Source: Candidatus Yanofskyibacteriota bacterium (GTDB lineage Bacteria; Patescibacteriota; Minisyncoccia; 2-02-FULL-40-12; GWA2-44-9). Taken from it: 41,300 nucleotides of DNA. Numbering within the stretch: position 1 is the first letter of the stretch; each line of letters opens with the position of its first letter. The DNA is taken from NCBI GenBank assembly GCA_023245235.1, contig JAHFKT010000006.1, positions 1-41,300 on the forward strand, read 5' to 3'. The translations under genes were made by a program, and so were the position numbers. Positions 14,711 to 22,578 of this stretch are shown in pieces. Below the pieces are notes generated by a model. The model was not told the DNA's origin. It saw only the letters and a list, made by a program, of their open reading frames with translations, and made no database searches.

Positions 14711-15817
14711 ATGAAATGGAACGAACTTCCTGACATTCCGAGCCAACAGGCGTGGGATGTGATTGGGCGCGTACTCGGCGAAACCACCAAGTGGCTCCTC
14801 GGACTCGATGAGCCGGCACGGATCCTCATTCAGGGACTCTTTACCGTCATTCCGTATACGGACAAGCTCGGACGGATCAAATCATTGGGCCAGCCTCACG
14901 GTATGTTCATCGGCGGCACCGGCGTCGGCAAGACTGACCTGGTCGAGTCGATGTCCATGACCGTCAAAGCCCGCTTTCAGAGGATCCAGGGCAACCCGGA
15001 ACTTCTGCCGAGCGATATCGTCATCAGCGAGGCGTTCGATTATGAATCCGGGAATCCCGTCATTGTGGCGGTCCCGGGTCCGATCTTCGCCCATGTTCTT
15101 CTGTTCGATGAGGGCAACCGCGCTCCCGGCGTGACCAAGTCGGCCATTCTGGAGGCGGCCGAAGAGCGTTCGGTCACATTGCCGCGGATCTATCCGGGCT
15201 TAGCCAAACGCAAGATCATCCCGGTCTATCCGCTTTCAGAAGATCTGGATGATATCGACGGCCTGCGGTTCTCAATGATGCTGGTGACTCAGAATATTTT
15301 CGGCGAGGAAGAGGGCACCTATGCCAATCCTGTCGCCGAACTTGACCGTATCACCTTCACCATCCCGCTCCGGGATCCCGATAATGAAGAAGATGAAATG
15401 GCCATCAATGCCGAGAACGTGGTCGGAAAGACGGTCCAAGAAGTGACCGACCTGGTCGAAGTTCTGACTGTGGCCAAGCATATCTATAGCAGTGTCGGGT
15501 TTTCGCCGCAGGCGAAGATCTACCGGGCCCGCTTGCTGCGCAATACCAGGCCGCACCGTGTCCAGGGTCTGATCGCCGGGGACGTCAAGAAGTATGTTCA
15601 CACGGGCGCATCGCCGCGCGTGAACTTCCACCTTGAGGCTATGGCCCGCTCGGCCGCATTCTTTGACGGCAGCGAGGTGGTAACGCCCGACCACGTGAAG
15701 TCGGCGGCCCGATTGGTCATTCCGCACCGTTTGGTCCTCCGACCGGGGGTGCAGCGGAAGATCTCCAAGCAGGAGTTCTTCGAGAAGGTCATCGAAGCGA
15801 CCGACCTGCCCAAGTAG
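14711..15817 (+). CDS. MoxR-type AAA+ ATPase
   Basis: A 368-residue cytosolic ATPase of the MoxR family, which acts as a chaperone helping metal insertion into, or maturation of, VWA-linked complexes. Walker A GGTGVGKT is at 68-75; Walker B LLFDEGNRAPG (D133, E134) matches the MoxR pattern ADEINRAP with Gly in place of Ile; sensor-1 region VTQNIFGEEEGTYANPVAELDRITF is typical. Two bases separate its stop from the DUF58 gene. The combination MoxR-DUF58-VWA is a standard operon type. Confidence 0.93.
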   Translation: MKWNELPDIPSQQAWDVIGRVLGETTKWLLGLDEPARILIQGLFTVIPYTDKLGRIKSLGQPHGMFIGGTGVGKTDLVESMSMTVKARFQRIQGNPELLPSDIVISEAFDYESGNPVIVAVPGPIFAHVLLFDEGNRAPGVTKSAILEAAEERSVTLPRIYPGLAKRKIIPVYPLSEDLDDIDGLRFSMMLVTQNIFGEEEGTYANPVAELDRITFTIPLRDPDNEEDEMAINAENVVGKTVQEVTDLVEVLTVAKHIYSSVGFSPQAKIYRARLLRNTRPHRVQGLIAGDVKKYVHTGASPRVNFHLEAMARSAAFFDGSEVVTPDHVKSAARLVIPHRLVLRPGVQRKISKQEFFEKVIEATDLPK

Positions 15818-15819
15818 CC

Positions 15820-16725
15820 ATGACGTTCCAGGATATCTCTGACCGGTTCGAAGAGATCAAAGAAGGATTGCCGGTCTCAAGGACCGGCAATAGATTTTTC
15901 GGCGAACACAAGAGTACCCGGAGAGGCATCGGCTATCATTTTATGGAGATCACGAAATGGCGGCCGGGTGAACCGTTCAAGGGCATCAGATGGCGCCAGG
16001 CAATTTTGAGCAACTTCCGCGAGATCAGCGTGGTCCGCCGGATGGAACAGAAAAAAGTGCCGACCTGTCTGGTGGCGAATATCTCGCCATCAATGCTATT
16101 CCAGGTACGGGATGATGCCAACAAGGGCAGGCTCCTGATCGACCTGATCGGCGCTATCGGATTCACCAGCAGCTACTTTCATGACCCGGTCTCATTCATC
16201 GGCTACTCCGATCGCATCGAAGCATCGGTTGAACCGGGACGGGGTACCGGCCATATCATCCGTATCGGCCAGGAGCTGTACGACCGGCTCGAACTGGAAC
16301 AGCGTTATCCGGAACCCAAACCGGCCGACTGCAATGAAGCCCTGCGATACGTCGAAGCACACCTGAAGGGACACCATACGGTTGTTCTGGTCTCGGACTT
16401 TGTCGAGGCCATCAACAATGTCGGAGCGCTTGATTGGGAACTGCTTGGCGAACTGGCCATGCGGCATACCGTCATCGCACTGGTTCTGGCTGACCCCGAT
16501 GAATTTGACTGGACAGGCCTTGGCGGCGTGGCGCTCGTACGGAGGCCTCAGACCGGAGCTACCGACCTGGTCAAGGTCAAAGGTGCCCGGAATATCAGAG
16601 CCCGTCTGCTTGCCGAACAGGAACAACTGGTGGAACGCTTCAGGGAGTCGAACATCTATGCAGCCCGACTGACATACGGCGACCATATTGACCGACTGAC
16701 CGACTTTTTTGCCGAAGGCAAATAA
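15820..16725 (+). CDS. DUF58 domain protein
   Basis: A 301-residue soluble protein. Its N-terminal part has the DUF58 hallmark GIRWRQAI (the family W-R motif), preceded by GEHKSTRRGIGYHFMEI and the conserved REY/RPGEP-like segment. The second half resembles a degenerate VWA domain (VLVSDFVEAI). DUF58 proteins almost always accompany MoxR ATPases, as here, and are presumed partners. There is no N-terminal membrane segment, unlike many DUF58 proteins. A terminator follows, so moxR and this gene form their own transcript. Confidence 0.88.
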   Translation: MTFQDISDRFEEIKEGLPVSRTGNRFFGEHKSTRRGIGYHFMEITKWRPGEPFKGIRWRQAILSNFREISVVRRMEQKKVPTCLVANISPSMLFQVRDDANKGRLLIDLIGAIGFTSSYFHDPVSFIGYSDRIEASVEPGRGTGHIIRIGQELYDRLELEQRYPEPKPADCNEALRYVEAHLKGHHTVVLVSDFVEAINNVGALDWELLGELAMRHTVIALVLADPDEFDWTGLGGVALVRRPQTGATDLVKVKGARNIRARLLAEQEQLVERFRESNIYAARLTYGDHIDRLTDFFAEGK

Positions 16726-16736
16726 GTCCTCAGAAT

Positions 16737-16762
16737 AATCGAGGTTTGACCTCGATTTTTTG
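16737..16762 (+). terminator. Intrinsic terminator
   Basis: AATCGAGG (16737-16744) pairs with CCTCGATT (16750-16757), followed by TTTT. Confidence 0.9.
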
Positions 16763-16775
16763 TTTGACCGCATTA

Positions 16776-16816
16776 TTGACAGGCCTACAAGTTTTCTGTA
16801 CCTTTCGGTACAGAAA
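16776..16816 (+). promoter_or_regulatory. Promoter with overlapping 10-bp inverted repeat
   Basis: A perfect TTGACA (16776-16781) is followed at 17 bp by a weak TACCTT (16799-16804). The -10 lies inside a perfect inverted repeat, TTTCTGTACC / GGTACAGAAA (16793-16802 and 16807-16816, spacer TTTC), ending 11 bases before the ATG. It could be a repressor operator or a leader hairpin; there is no T run after it. Confidence 0.5.
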
Positions 16817-16827
16817 CGATCTTTAAC

Positions 16828-17850
16828 ATGACACAGGCAAGGAACGCCGTGCTGCGCGTCTTCTTCATGTTGTTTGTGCTGTCCGTCACCTCGTCAGTAT
16901 CCGCGCAAGATGACTTCAAGCGCGGGCTGATCGTTGACGAGCCGCAACTGTCGCGCTCAACATTCACCAATTGGGATGACATCCGGATCACGTATCCGGT
17001 GCGTTACCTGGACGGCTACGAGCCGCAATACGACAAAGGTCCGTCGGCCGCAAGCTTTGCGCCATTTGAACTGCTTGGCGAGCCTGAATATCAGAAGACC
17101 CACAAGGTCGGCCGTGAGAACTATGAAGAATGGACCTATCATCTGCGCTATGCGGGTAAGGAAAAAGAAGAGATGGAAGTTCCTGAACAGACCTTCTACT
17201 ATCTGAAGCTCCAGGCGAGCAAGGATAAGAAGGATTTGGAACTCCGCTCGTTCAAATCCCCCGTGTTCAAGTTGAAGTATGTCAGCGTTCTTACGAAAGA
17301 GGCCGACGACATCAAGGATCCGATCGACTTGGGTTCATACCAGTCCCGGTCTTACCGATTGATCGCGCTATCGATTCTGGGATTTCTGTGCACCGCCTCG
17401 GCGGTCATTGTTCTCGGATTCAGGAAGCCAATCGTTGCGGTCGCTGAACATCAGGGCCGGCTGGAACGGGTACGTTCCAGGGGCGCCAGCAGGAAAGAGT
17501 TCCTCGCCGCTATCAGTTCTGGAACTCCGCTCAATGTGGCCCGGTTTCATCAAGCTTTACGTCGCCTGATCCAGGCATACAGTCCCGATGTGCTCAACTC
17601 TGACACCGCACGGGATATCGTACAAAAGCTGAAAGTCAAACCGGCCGACAGCGAAGTATTGATCCTCCAGTGTTTGGCCGGCTCACTACTGGAGTATGAG
17701 GACAGCGAGACCGGACGATCTCAACAGAAGATCGATCTTGTTACGGAACACCGCGACTTGAAAGCGCTGGTCGATAAACTCGGCTGGCGTCAACAGCTTC
17801 AGGCGGAATTGCATCGCCTCTATACTGACTTGAGGCGCAAACGCTCATGA
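16828..17850 (+). CDS. BatD-like membrane protein
   Basis: A 340-residue protein with a signal peptide (hydrophobic about 10-22, cut near SVSAQ), an extracytoplasmic beta-rich domain (about 27-165), one membrane segment (about 174-196) and a cytosolic helical domain (about 200-340). The layout matches BatD/DUF4381-type proteins that accompany MoxR and VWA proteins. Sequence resemblance is weak, so the call rests on layout and neighbours. The ATG of the VWA gene overlaps its TGA by four bases (ATGA), so both are translated together. Confidence 0.7.
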   Translation: MTQARNAVLRVFFMLFVLSVTSSVSAQDDFKRGLIVDEPQLSRSTFTNWDDIRITYPVRYLDGYEPQYDKGPSAASFAPFELLGEPEYQKTHKVGRENYEEWTYHLRYAGKEKEEMEVPEQTFYYLKLQASKDKKDLELRSFKSPVFKLKYVSVLTKEADDIKDPIDLGSYQSRSYRLIALSILGFLCTASAVIVLGFRKPIVAVAEHQGRLERVRSRGASRKEFLAAISSGTPLNVARFHQALRRLIQAYSPDVLNSDTARDIVQKLKVKPADSEVLILQCLAGSLLEYEDSETGRSQQKIDLVTEHRDLKALVDKLGWRQQLQAELHRLYTDLRRKRS

Positions 17851-18992
17851 GCACCTGGCAAACGATCAGAGAGCTCGTCATGAGCCAGCTGGTAAGTCTT
17901 ATCAATACCGACTGGCACTTTGTTCATTTCAGGCATACCCGTTTCGTGCTGACCCTTGCCGTAGTATTCGCTGTCGGTGGCCTGCTTCTGCAATTCATCC
18001 GAAGGCGGAAGGGCAGGGTCTTCTATAGCGGGTCAGGATTCGCATTAGAACGGTCAGAGAAGGCGGGACTGCTCTACCGCTGCCTCAGGGCGCTTCCACT
18101 GGTTCTGGTGTTGAGCGCCCTTTTGTTTCATGGCCTGGTTGCCGCCGACCCGTACATCGTAGTCGGCGATAATTCGGAAGTGGTCCGGTCGCGCCTGGTC
18201 ATGTATCTGGTCGACGCTTCCACGTCGATGGCATGGCGGTTCAGGAATTATCCCCAATCGCGGGCGGAGATCGTTCAGGACTTCCTGCTTAATCTTCTTG
18301 AGAAACGAAGACCAAAGCATGACTCGGTCGCTATCGTGCGTTTTGAGACCACCGCCGATGTTATCAGCGATTTCACGGATAGCGTCGACAGTCAGCGGTA
18401 CTTTCTTTACAGCATGCCGATGGTGGTCACTTTCCCGAACGCCAAAAGCGATTTTCCGGGCAGTTGGGTGCTCACTCACGGCGTACTGGAAGCGGGATAC
18501 GGCCATGGCAGCACCCGTCTTGATCGGGGACTGGAAGCCTCCTATAAACATTTCGATGCCCGGGCCGATCAACGGATCAAGGACCGCAGTATCGTCATCG
18601 TCACTGACGGTGCGGCGGATACAGATCCGGAGAATGAGTTCAAGGAACTTCAAAAACGCCATATTATTCCGTACTTAGTGTTCATCGAACCGGACCTGGA
18701 GGTCGAACACAAGTATTCCGGAGACGCGATGTTCCAGGTCAAAAAGGCCTCCGCCGAAAAGGTCCAGCAGCTGGTCCGCCGGTCCGGAGGACAGGTGTTT
18801 CAGGCGGGGGATAAGCAATCCCTGCAGGCTATCAGCGATAAGCTTGATGCACTGCAGCCGTCCATCACGGAGACCAAGCATTACTCCAACGAGATCCCGG
18901 TCTATCAGCGCTTTGAGATCGCCTCACTGTTCTGCCTGATACTGGCCGGACTGATGAAGCTCTTGCTCATCTCATTCCAGCGGGTTGCATAG
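17847..18992 (+). CDS. VWA-domain membrane protein (BatA/BatB-like), first copy
   Basis: A 381-residue protein with two N-terminal membrane segments (about 32-51 and 83-101), a VWA domain (about 115-320) and a C-terminal membrane segment (about 358-377). The MIDAS metal site DASTS (D123, S125, S127) is complete and IVTDGAADTD is the later strand with the conserved Asp-Gly. Such proteins bind partners through the metal. The end of the stop codon is the start of a terminator hairpin. Starts inside the BatD-like gene by a four-base overlap. Confidence 0.9.
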   Translation: MSTWQTIRELVMSQLVSLINTDWHFVHFRHTRFVLTLAVVFAVGGLLLQFIRRRKGRVFYSGSGFALERSEKAGLLYRCLRALPLVLVLSALLFHGLVAADPYIVVGDNSEVVRSRLVMYLVDASTSMAWRFRNYPQSRAEIVQDFLLNLLEKRRPKHDSVAIVRFETTADVISDFTDSVDSQRYFLYSMPMVVTFPNAKSDFPGSWVLTHGVLEAGYGHGSTRLDRGLEASYKHFDARADQRIKDRSIVIVTDGAADTDPENEFKELQKRHIIPYLVFIEPDLEVEHKYSGDAMFQVKKASAEKVQQLVRRSGGQVFQAGDKQSLQAISDKLDALQPSITETKHYSNEIPVYQRFEIASLFCLILAGLMKLLLISFQRVA

Positions 18993-19012
18993 CCCCGACA
19001 GCGGTCGGGGCT
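18991..19012 (+). terminator. Hairpin/attenuating terminator overlapping a stop codon
   Basis: AGCCCCGAC (18991-18999) pairs with GTCGGGGCT (19004-19012). The stem starts inside the TAG stop. The tail ATTATATTG is only weakly U-rich, so read-through to the next genes is possible. Confidence 0.75.
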
Positions 19013-19018
19013 ATTATA

Positions 19019-19047
19019 TTGACAGGACGATACTTTATCGGTAGTTT
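19019..19047 (+). promoter_or_regulatory. Possible promoter
   Basis: Perfect TTGACA (19019-19024) with a weak TAGTTT (19042-19047) at 17 bp. The first ten bases, TATTGACAGG, match the -35 regions at 13315 and 16776. Confidence 0.4.
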
Positions 19048-19070
19048 TTATGTAAGTTTTTTCACAATCA

Positions 19071-19823
19071 ATGAATATCAGGTCAAGACTAAGCATCAAG
19101 AGATTGATCCTCGTAAGCGTTTCTTTGGCAGTGCTGTTCTTGGGATGGGCCCTCCCGTTCCAGGCCGGCATGTATTGGTGGCACGTGAATGCGTACAGTA
19201 AGTACGTTTCCCGTTCCAATCAGGTCGCCGCTGAACATGAACTGGCGACATTGCAGAAGCTCTATGAAACTTCGCAAAAATATCATCTTGACGGCCTGGC
19301 TAACCGGTATGTCTTCGATGACTTCACCCGGTTCGATGCCGCCTATAACTACATGACCGGCGACTTCGATAAGGTCCATGCGAAGTTACTGAACGGCCAG
19401 GATTTTCAGAGCTGCTACATGCGCGGCAACGCGAAGTGGCGCATGGCCCAAGACCAATTTCGCCAGGGCTTGAACCTTCAGGACAAGGAACAGCGGATGA
19501 AGCTGATGAAGCGCGGAGATGAACTTGCCCAAAGCACGAAAGATGACTATCTCTGCGCGCTCAAGGAAGACCGCGACCATACCTTGCCGCCGAGCTGGAA
19601 CTACGATATCACCACCGATGACGGGGCTCGTATGCGGGCATTGATGCCCAAACCGGGCAAGATCATCATCCTCCTCGGTGACGAGAAAGATGACGGTGAC
19701 GGTACCGAGGGTCTGAAGGGTCCCCGGATCCATCCCAATGGCTCCGACAGTAAAGACGTGGACAAGAAAGGCGGCGGTGACTCCAAGGGCAGAGGACTTC
19801 CCGGCATTCGCCGGAAAAGCTGA
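19071..19823 (+). CDS. BatC-like helical membrane protein
   Basis: A 250-residue protein with one N-terminal membrane segment (about 11-31), a long helical region (about 35-185) resembling TPR-like repeats (YNYMTGDFDKVHAKLL, CYMRGNAKWRMAQDQFRQG), and a disordered Gly/Asp/Lys-rich tail (about 205-250). A TPR protein, BatC, normally sits between VWA genes in Bat operons, and this gene does too. The TGA overlaps the next ATG by one base. Assignment is by layout and context more than sequence. Confidence 0.68.
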   Translation: MNIRSRLSIKRLILVSVSLAVLFLGWALPFQAGMYWWHVNAYSKYVSRSNQVAAEHELATLQKLYETSQKYHLDGLANRYVFDDFTRFDAAYNYMTGDFDKVHAKLLNGQDFQSCYMRGNAKWRMAQDQFRQGLNLQDKEQRMKLMKRGDELAQSTKDDYLCALKEDRDHTLPPSWNYDITTDDGARMRALMPKPGKIIILLGDEKDDGDGTEGLKGPRIHPNGSDSKDVDKKGGGDSKGRGLPGIRRKS

Positions 19824-20845
19824 TGGGGTTCGTCTCCGATCTGTTTCGGCAGCTTACGTTTGCCGAACCGTCATATTTCGTTCTTTGGCCGACCGTAGTG
19901 ATGATCGGTCTGGCGGTCGCATCGGCGCTTGTAGCCAAGCGGCTGTTGCGGCCTAAGGCTTCCCGACATTCCCGATACCGGATATTTCATAAAGAACTGC
20001 CCTGGCTGGCGGCGATCATTATCGCCGCCGGTCAGATCGTGATTCTTGCCCGGCCTCAATTGCCTGCCGGATTCAAGATCGCCAAGGCGCCCGTGGATAT
20101 CATTGTTGCCTGGGATGACTCGCCGTCAATGACAGCAAAAGATGTTCGGCCGAATCGGCTGGAGGTCGCAAAAAGCATCATCTTTTCGATGATTTCGAGC
20201 GATTCAGTTCAAACCGGTGACCGGATGATGCTGATCCTGTTCGGACGCGACGCCCGTTCCCGGATGCCGCTCTCGAGCGATAAAAAAGATTTTGTGACCA
20301 AGGTCGCCGAGGTCGTGGTGCCCGGGATCTATTATGACGATGCCTCGACCGATACCAGCATTGTCACGGTCCTGTCATTCATTCCGCAGGTCCTTGATGC
20401 GCAGGATAAGTTTGAGCATAACAGCTCAGCATCCCGTCGTATCGTGATCCTTCTTTCCGATGGCGATGATGATGCAAAGGTTCCGGTTCGGATGAACCTT
20501 GCCCTGCAGGAACTGCACAGTCGTCATATTCCGGTCTATTGCATCGGGGTCGGGACTGTTACCGGTGCGCAGGTTAAGTTCAAGGTAGCCGTTGATAAAC
20601 AGATACTGGAGTTTGAGGATCGGACACAGCTTCGTCCGGAAGTTCTGGTGCCGATCGCCCAGGTCACCGGAGGCAGATCGATGATGACCGAGTCTGATAA
20701 GCCGGCCGTCCAGAGTTTTCTGGCCAATGCCATCGAATCGAACCGGCCGGTCATGCCGCATTTGGTTCCCACCGGCTCGAAAGATTCCTGGTGGGAGTTC
20801 TCGGTGGCACTCCTGGTGCTATCATTCCTGGCACTTGTTCTGTAA
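19823..20845 (+). CDS. VWA-domain membrane protein (BatA/BatB-like), second copy
   Basis: A 340-residue protein with N-terminal membrane segments (about 19-39 and 60-76), a VWA domain and a C-terminal membrane segment (about 325-340). The MIDAS motif is D98-D-S-P-S102, with ASTDTS and VILLSDGDDD supplying the later metal-site residues. It differs clearly from the first VWA protein, so the two may form a heteromeric complex as proposed for BatA and BatB. Its start overlaps the stop of the BatC-like gene (TGATG). The operon ends at the terminator at 20849. Confidence 0.9.
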   Translation: MGFVSDLFRQLTFAEPSYFVLWPTVVMIGLAVASALVAKRLLRPKASRHSRYRIFHKELPWLAAIIIAAGQIVILARPQLPAGFKIAKAPVDIIVAWDDSPSMTAKDVRPNRLEVAKSIIFSMISSDSVQTGDRMMLILFGRDARSRMPLSSDKKDFVTKVAEVVVPGIYYDDASTDTSIVTVLSFIPQVLDAQDKFEHNSSASRRIVILLSDGDDDAKVPVRMNLALQELHSRHIPVYCIGVGTVTGAQVKFKVAVDKQILEFEDRTQLRPEVLVPIAQVTGGRSMMTESDKPAVQSFLANAIESNRPVMPHLVPTGSKDSWWEFSVALLVLSFLALVL

Positions 20846-20848
20846 TAC

Positions 20849-20871
20849 GCCGACACCATGTCGGCTTTTTG
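20849..20871 (+). terminator. Intrinsic terminator of the VWA operon
   Basis: GCCGACA (20849-20855) pairs with TGTCGGC (20859-20865), followed by TTTTTG. Confidence 0.92.
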
Positions 20872-20883
20872 TTTCCTTGCGGT

Positions 20884-20911
20884 AAACAAAAAGCCGCTTT
20901 CGTAGGCGGCT
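20884..20911 (-). terminator. Minus-strand terminator overlapping a stop codon
   Basis: AGCCGC (20892-20897) pairs with GCGGCT (20906-20911); minus reading continues TTTTTGTTT. The minus gene's TAG stop (20910-20912) forms the start of the stem. Confidence 0.85.
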
Positions 20912-21338
20912 AGTGAACTTGAATGCTGTCAGTCGCTATTTTTTCGTTACCGTTGCTTTTCGTAACTGTCGCCCGGGCGACATAATTACCCTGGTCGAGC
21001 TGATATTCGTATCGGAACGAGGCGATTGCCCGCTCACCTTCCAGGTCTACTTCGGAACTGCGAACGGCGTACCCTTGGCCACCGTCGGACATATCCAGCA
21101 CTTCAACACGAAGGTGCCGGTTCAGAACATTGCGGTCAACATGTACCTCGAGTCTGACATAGGCCGTATGTCCCGGCGGTGCGATGGTCATATTGGGCCG
21201 CGCTTTTATGGTAACGTTGTCCGGGATAGCCACCTCTGAGGGAGGTCCGGGCGTTGTTTGTACGTGAATTGTCTTATGACAACCGGTGAGCATGATTGCG
21301 GTGCTCACCGCGAGGACAAGCCTCACGAGCACCCGCAT
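20910..21338 (-). CDS. Small exported lipoprotein
   Basis: A 142-residue protein with a clear lipoprotein signal: MRVLVRLVLAVSTAIMLTGC, lipid Cys at C20. The mature part is beta-rich and looks like a single immunoglobulin-like or similar sandwich domain (PPGHTAYVRLEVHV, then QLDQGNYVARATV). No family is recognised. It converges on the VWA operon but is on the opposite strand, and ends in a hairpin that includes the stop. Confidence 0.8.
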   Translation of the reverse strand: MRVLVRLVLAVSTAIMLTGCHKTIHVQTTPGPPSEVAIPDNVTIKARPNMTIAPPGHTAYVRLEVHVDRNVLNRHLRVEVLDMSDGGQGYAVRSSEVDLEGERAIASFRYEYQLDQGNYVARATVTKSNGNEKIATDSIQVH

Positions 21339-21392
21339 TTTTATTCAAGGATCTAATATTTCGATCGTGCGCCGTTATATGCAAGATGTCAA

Positions 21393-21420
21393 TTGGCTCG
21401 GGCGTTCTGTATGGTACAAT
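21393..21420 (+). promoter_or_regulatory. Promoter of the 32-aa membrane protein gene
   Basis: TTGGCT (21393-21398), 16-bp spacer, TGG-TACAAT (21415-21420). Predicted start about 21427, seven bases before the ATG. Confidence 0.6.
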
Positions 21421-21433
21421 GCGGCCATCGGTC

Positions 21434-21532
21434 ATGATACGAAGGATTATTTACGGCGTGATCGTTATCGTACTCACCGTTCTTTATTACAGCTTTGAAA
21501 TCAATCTCGGAATGCGACTATTTCCGCGTTGA
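21434..21532 (+). CDS. 32-residue single-pass membrane microprotein
   Basis: An ATG at 21434 opens 32 codons ending TGA at 21530-21532. The product is MIRRIIYGVIVIVLTVLYYS followed by a short polar tail. It is a single hydrophobic helix with two N-terminal arginines, so probably N-in. It lies exactly between a promoter with a seven-base leader and a terminator that begins three bases after the stop, which is the main evidence that it is real. No homologue is recalled. Confidence 0.65.
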   Translation: MIRRIIYGVIVIVLTVLYYSFEINLGMRLFPR

Positions 21533-21534
21533 GA

Positions 21535-21560
21535 CCGGCTTTCAGCCGGCCTTTATTTTA
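21535..21560 (+). terminator. Intrinsic terminator of the microprotein gene
   Basis: CCGGCT (21535-21540) pairs with AGCCGG (21544-21549), TTC loop, followed by CCTTTATTTTA. Confidence 0.85.
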
Positions 21561-21600
21561 ATGATATCCCGTGGTATCGTATTGCCGCACCCTTAACACT

Positions 21601-22440
21601 ATGGGCAATATCCAGCGACAAAACGAAGCCGAAGCCGCGGCGCAGAAGATCAGACAGGCATTCGGTCTGCCGGAAGGGTATGACCATGCCGGCGTCGGAT
21701 TAGTTCTCGGCACCGGCTGGGGAGACGCGCTCAATATCGAAAATCGGCAAGAACTGGATTTCCGGGAGATCGGCGGCTTTCAAACCCTCGGCAGTCTCGA
21801 GGGTCACGCCCGGAAGGTTGTCTACGGAACCATCGCCGGTAAAGAAGTCCTCGCCCTTCAGGGCCGGGTCCATCTGAACGAAGGGCACACGCCCGACATT
21901 CCGCTGATGGTGCGCCTCCAAACCGAGATGCTGCTCCGGATGGGTGTGCGGAATCTTATCGTGACCAGTGCCGTCGGCAGTTTGCGCAAGCATGTAGCGG
22001 TCGGCGACATCGCCATCGTCGAGAGCTTTATCACGCTCTTTGCGCCCGCCATGCCCTTGTGGGCCGGCGAGTTCTGCTCACCTGAGGACATGCTTGATCC
22101 GAATCTGGTTGTTCTTGCCGCCAACGCCTGCGGGGCAAGCGATCTACAACCATGGCCCAAAATGAATCACGCCATGGTCCGCGGACCTTTCTTTGAGGGC
22201 CGCAAGAACGATAAGGGGATATTAAAACGATTGGGCGCCGACGTAGTCGGTATGAGCATGCTTCCCGAAGCCTGCGTAGCGGCCGTGTACGGGGTTAAGG
22301 TTCTCGGGCTGGGATTTGTGACCAACAACGACACCGAGGTCCATTCCCATGAGGACAACATCGCCCGGGCCAAGAAGAATCAGGCCAAGCTGGCCTCACT
22401 CCTGGATACCATCGTTCATGACATTCCGAATGCCGGCTGA
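21601..22440 (+). CDS. Purine nucleoside phosphorylase (NP-I trimeric type)
   Basis: The ATG at 21601 is preferred to an upstream non-ATG start. The 279-residue enzyme cleaves inosine/guanosine with phosphate. Motifs match the trimeric PNP/PunA group: VLGTGWGD (phosphate loop), GHARKVVYG, LQGRVHLNEG, TSAVGSL, VVGMSMLPEACVA (the usual MS-x-x-PE segment) and FVTNND with the base-binding Asn. Complete. It is a purine salvage enzyme complementary to the uridine-type phosphorylase at 3478. It stands alone before a terminator. Confidence 0.94.
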   Translation: MGNIQRQNEAEAAAQKIRQAFGLPEGYDHAGVGLVLGTGWGDALNIENRQELDFREIGGFQTLGSLEGHARKVVYGTIAGKEVLALQGRVHLNEGHTPDIPLMVRLQTEMLLRMGVRNLIVTSAVGSLRKHVAVGDIAIVESFITLFAPAMPLWAGEFCSPEDMLDPNLVVLAANACGASDLQPWPKMNHAMVRGPFFEGRKNDKGILKRLGADVVGMSMLPEACVAAVYGVKVLGLGFVTNNDTEVHSHEDNIARAKKNQAKLASLLDTIVHDIPNAG

Positions 22441-22466
22441 TCGGAGTAGTTTCTCGGCCGTGCTTT

Positions 22467-22500
22467 AGCCGGCCCGGGAACCTCTGTGGCCGGCTTTTTC
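22467..22500 (+). terminator. Intrinsic terminator
   Basis: AGCCGGCC (22467-22474) pairs with GGCCGGCT (22488-22495), 13-base loop, then TTTTC. Confidence 0.85.
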
Positions 22501-22501
22501 A

Positions 22502-22529
22502 TTGACCCGACGCCTCCATCTGTTATAAT
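22502..22529 (+). promoter_or_regulatory. Promoter of the ABC transporter operon
   Basis: TTGACC (22502-22507), 16-bp spacer, TATAAT (22524-22529). Leader of about 43 bases. Confidence 0.75.
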
Positions 22530-22578
22530 TGAACGTATATTTCCTACTTGTATGACTGCCTGACTGTCGCCGCATTTT

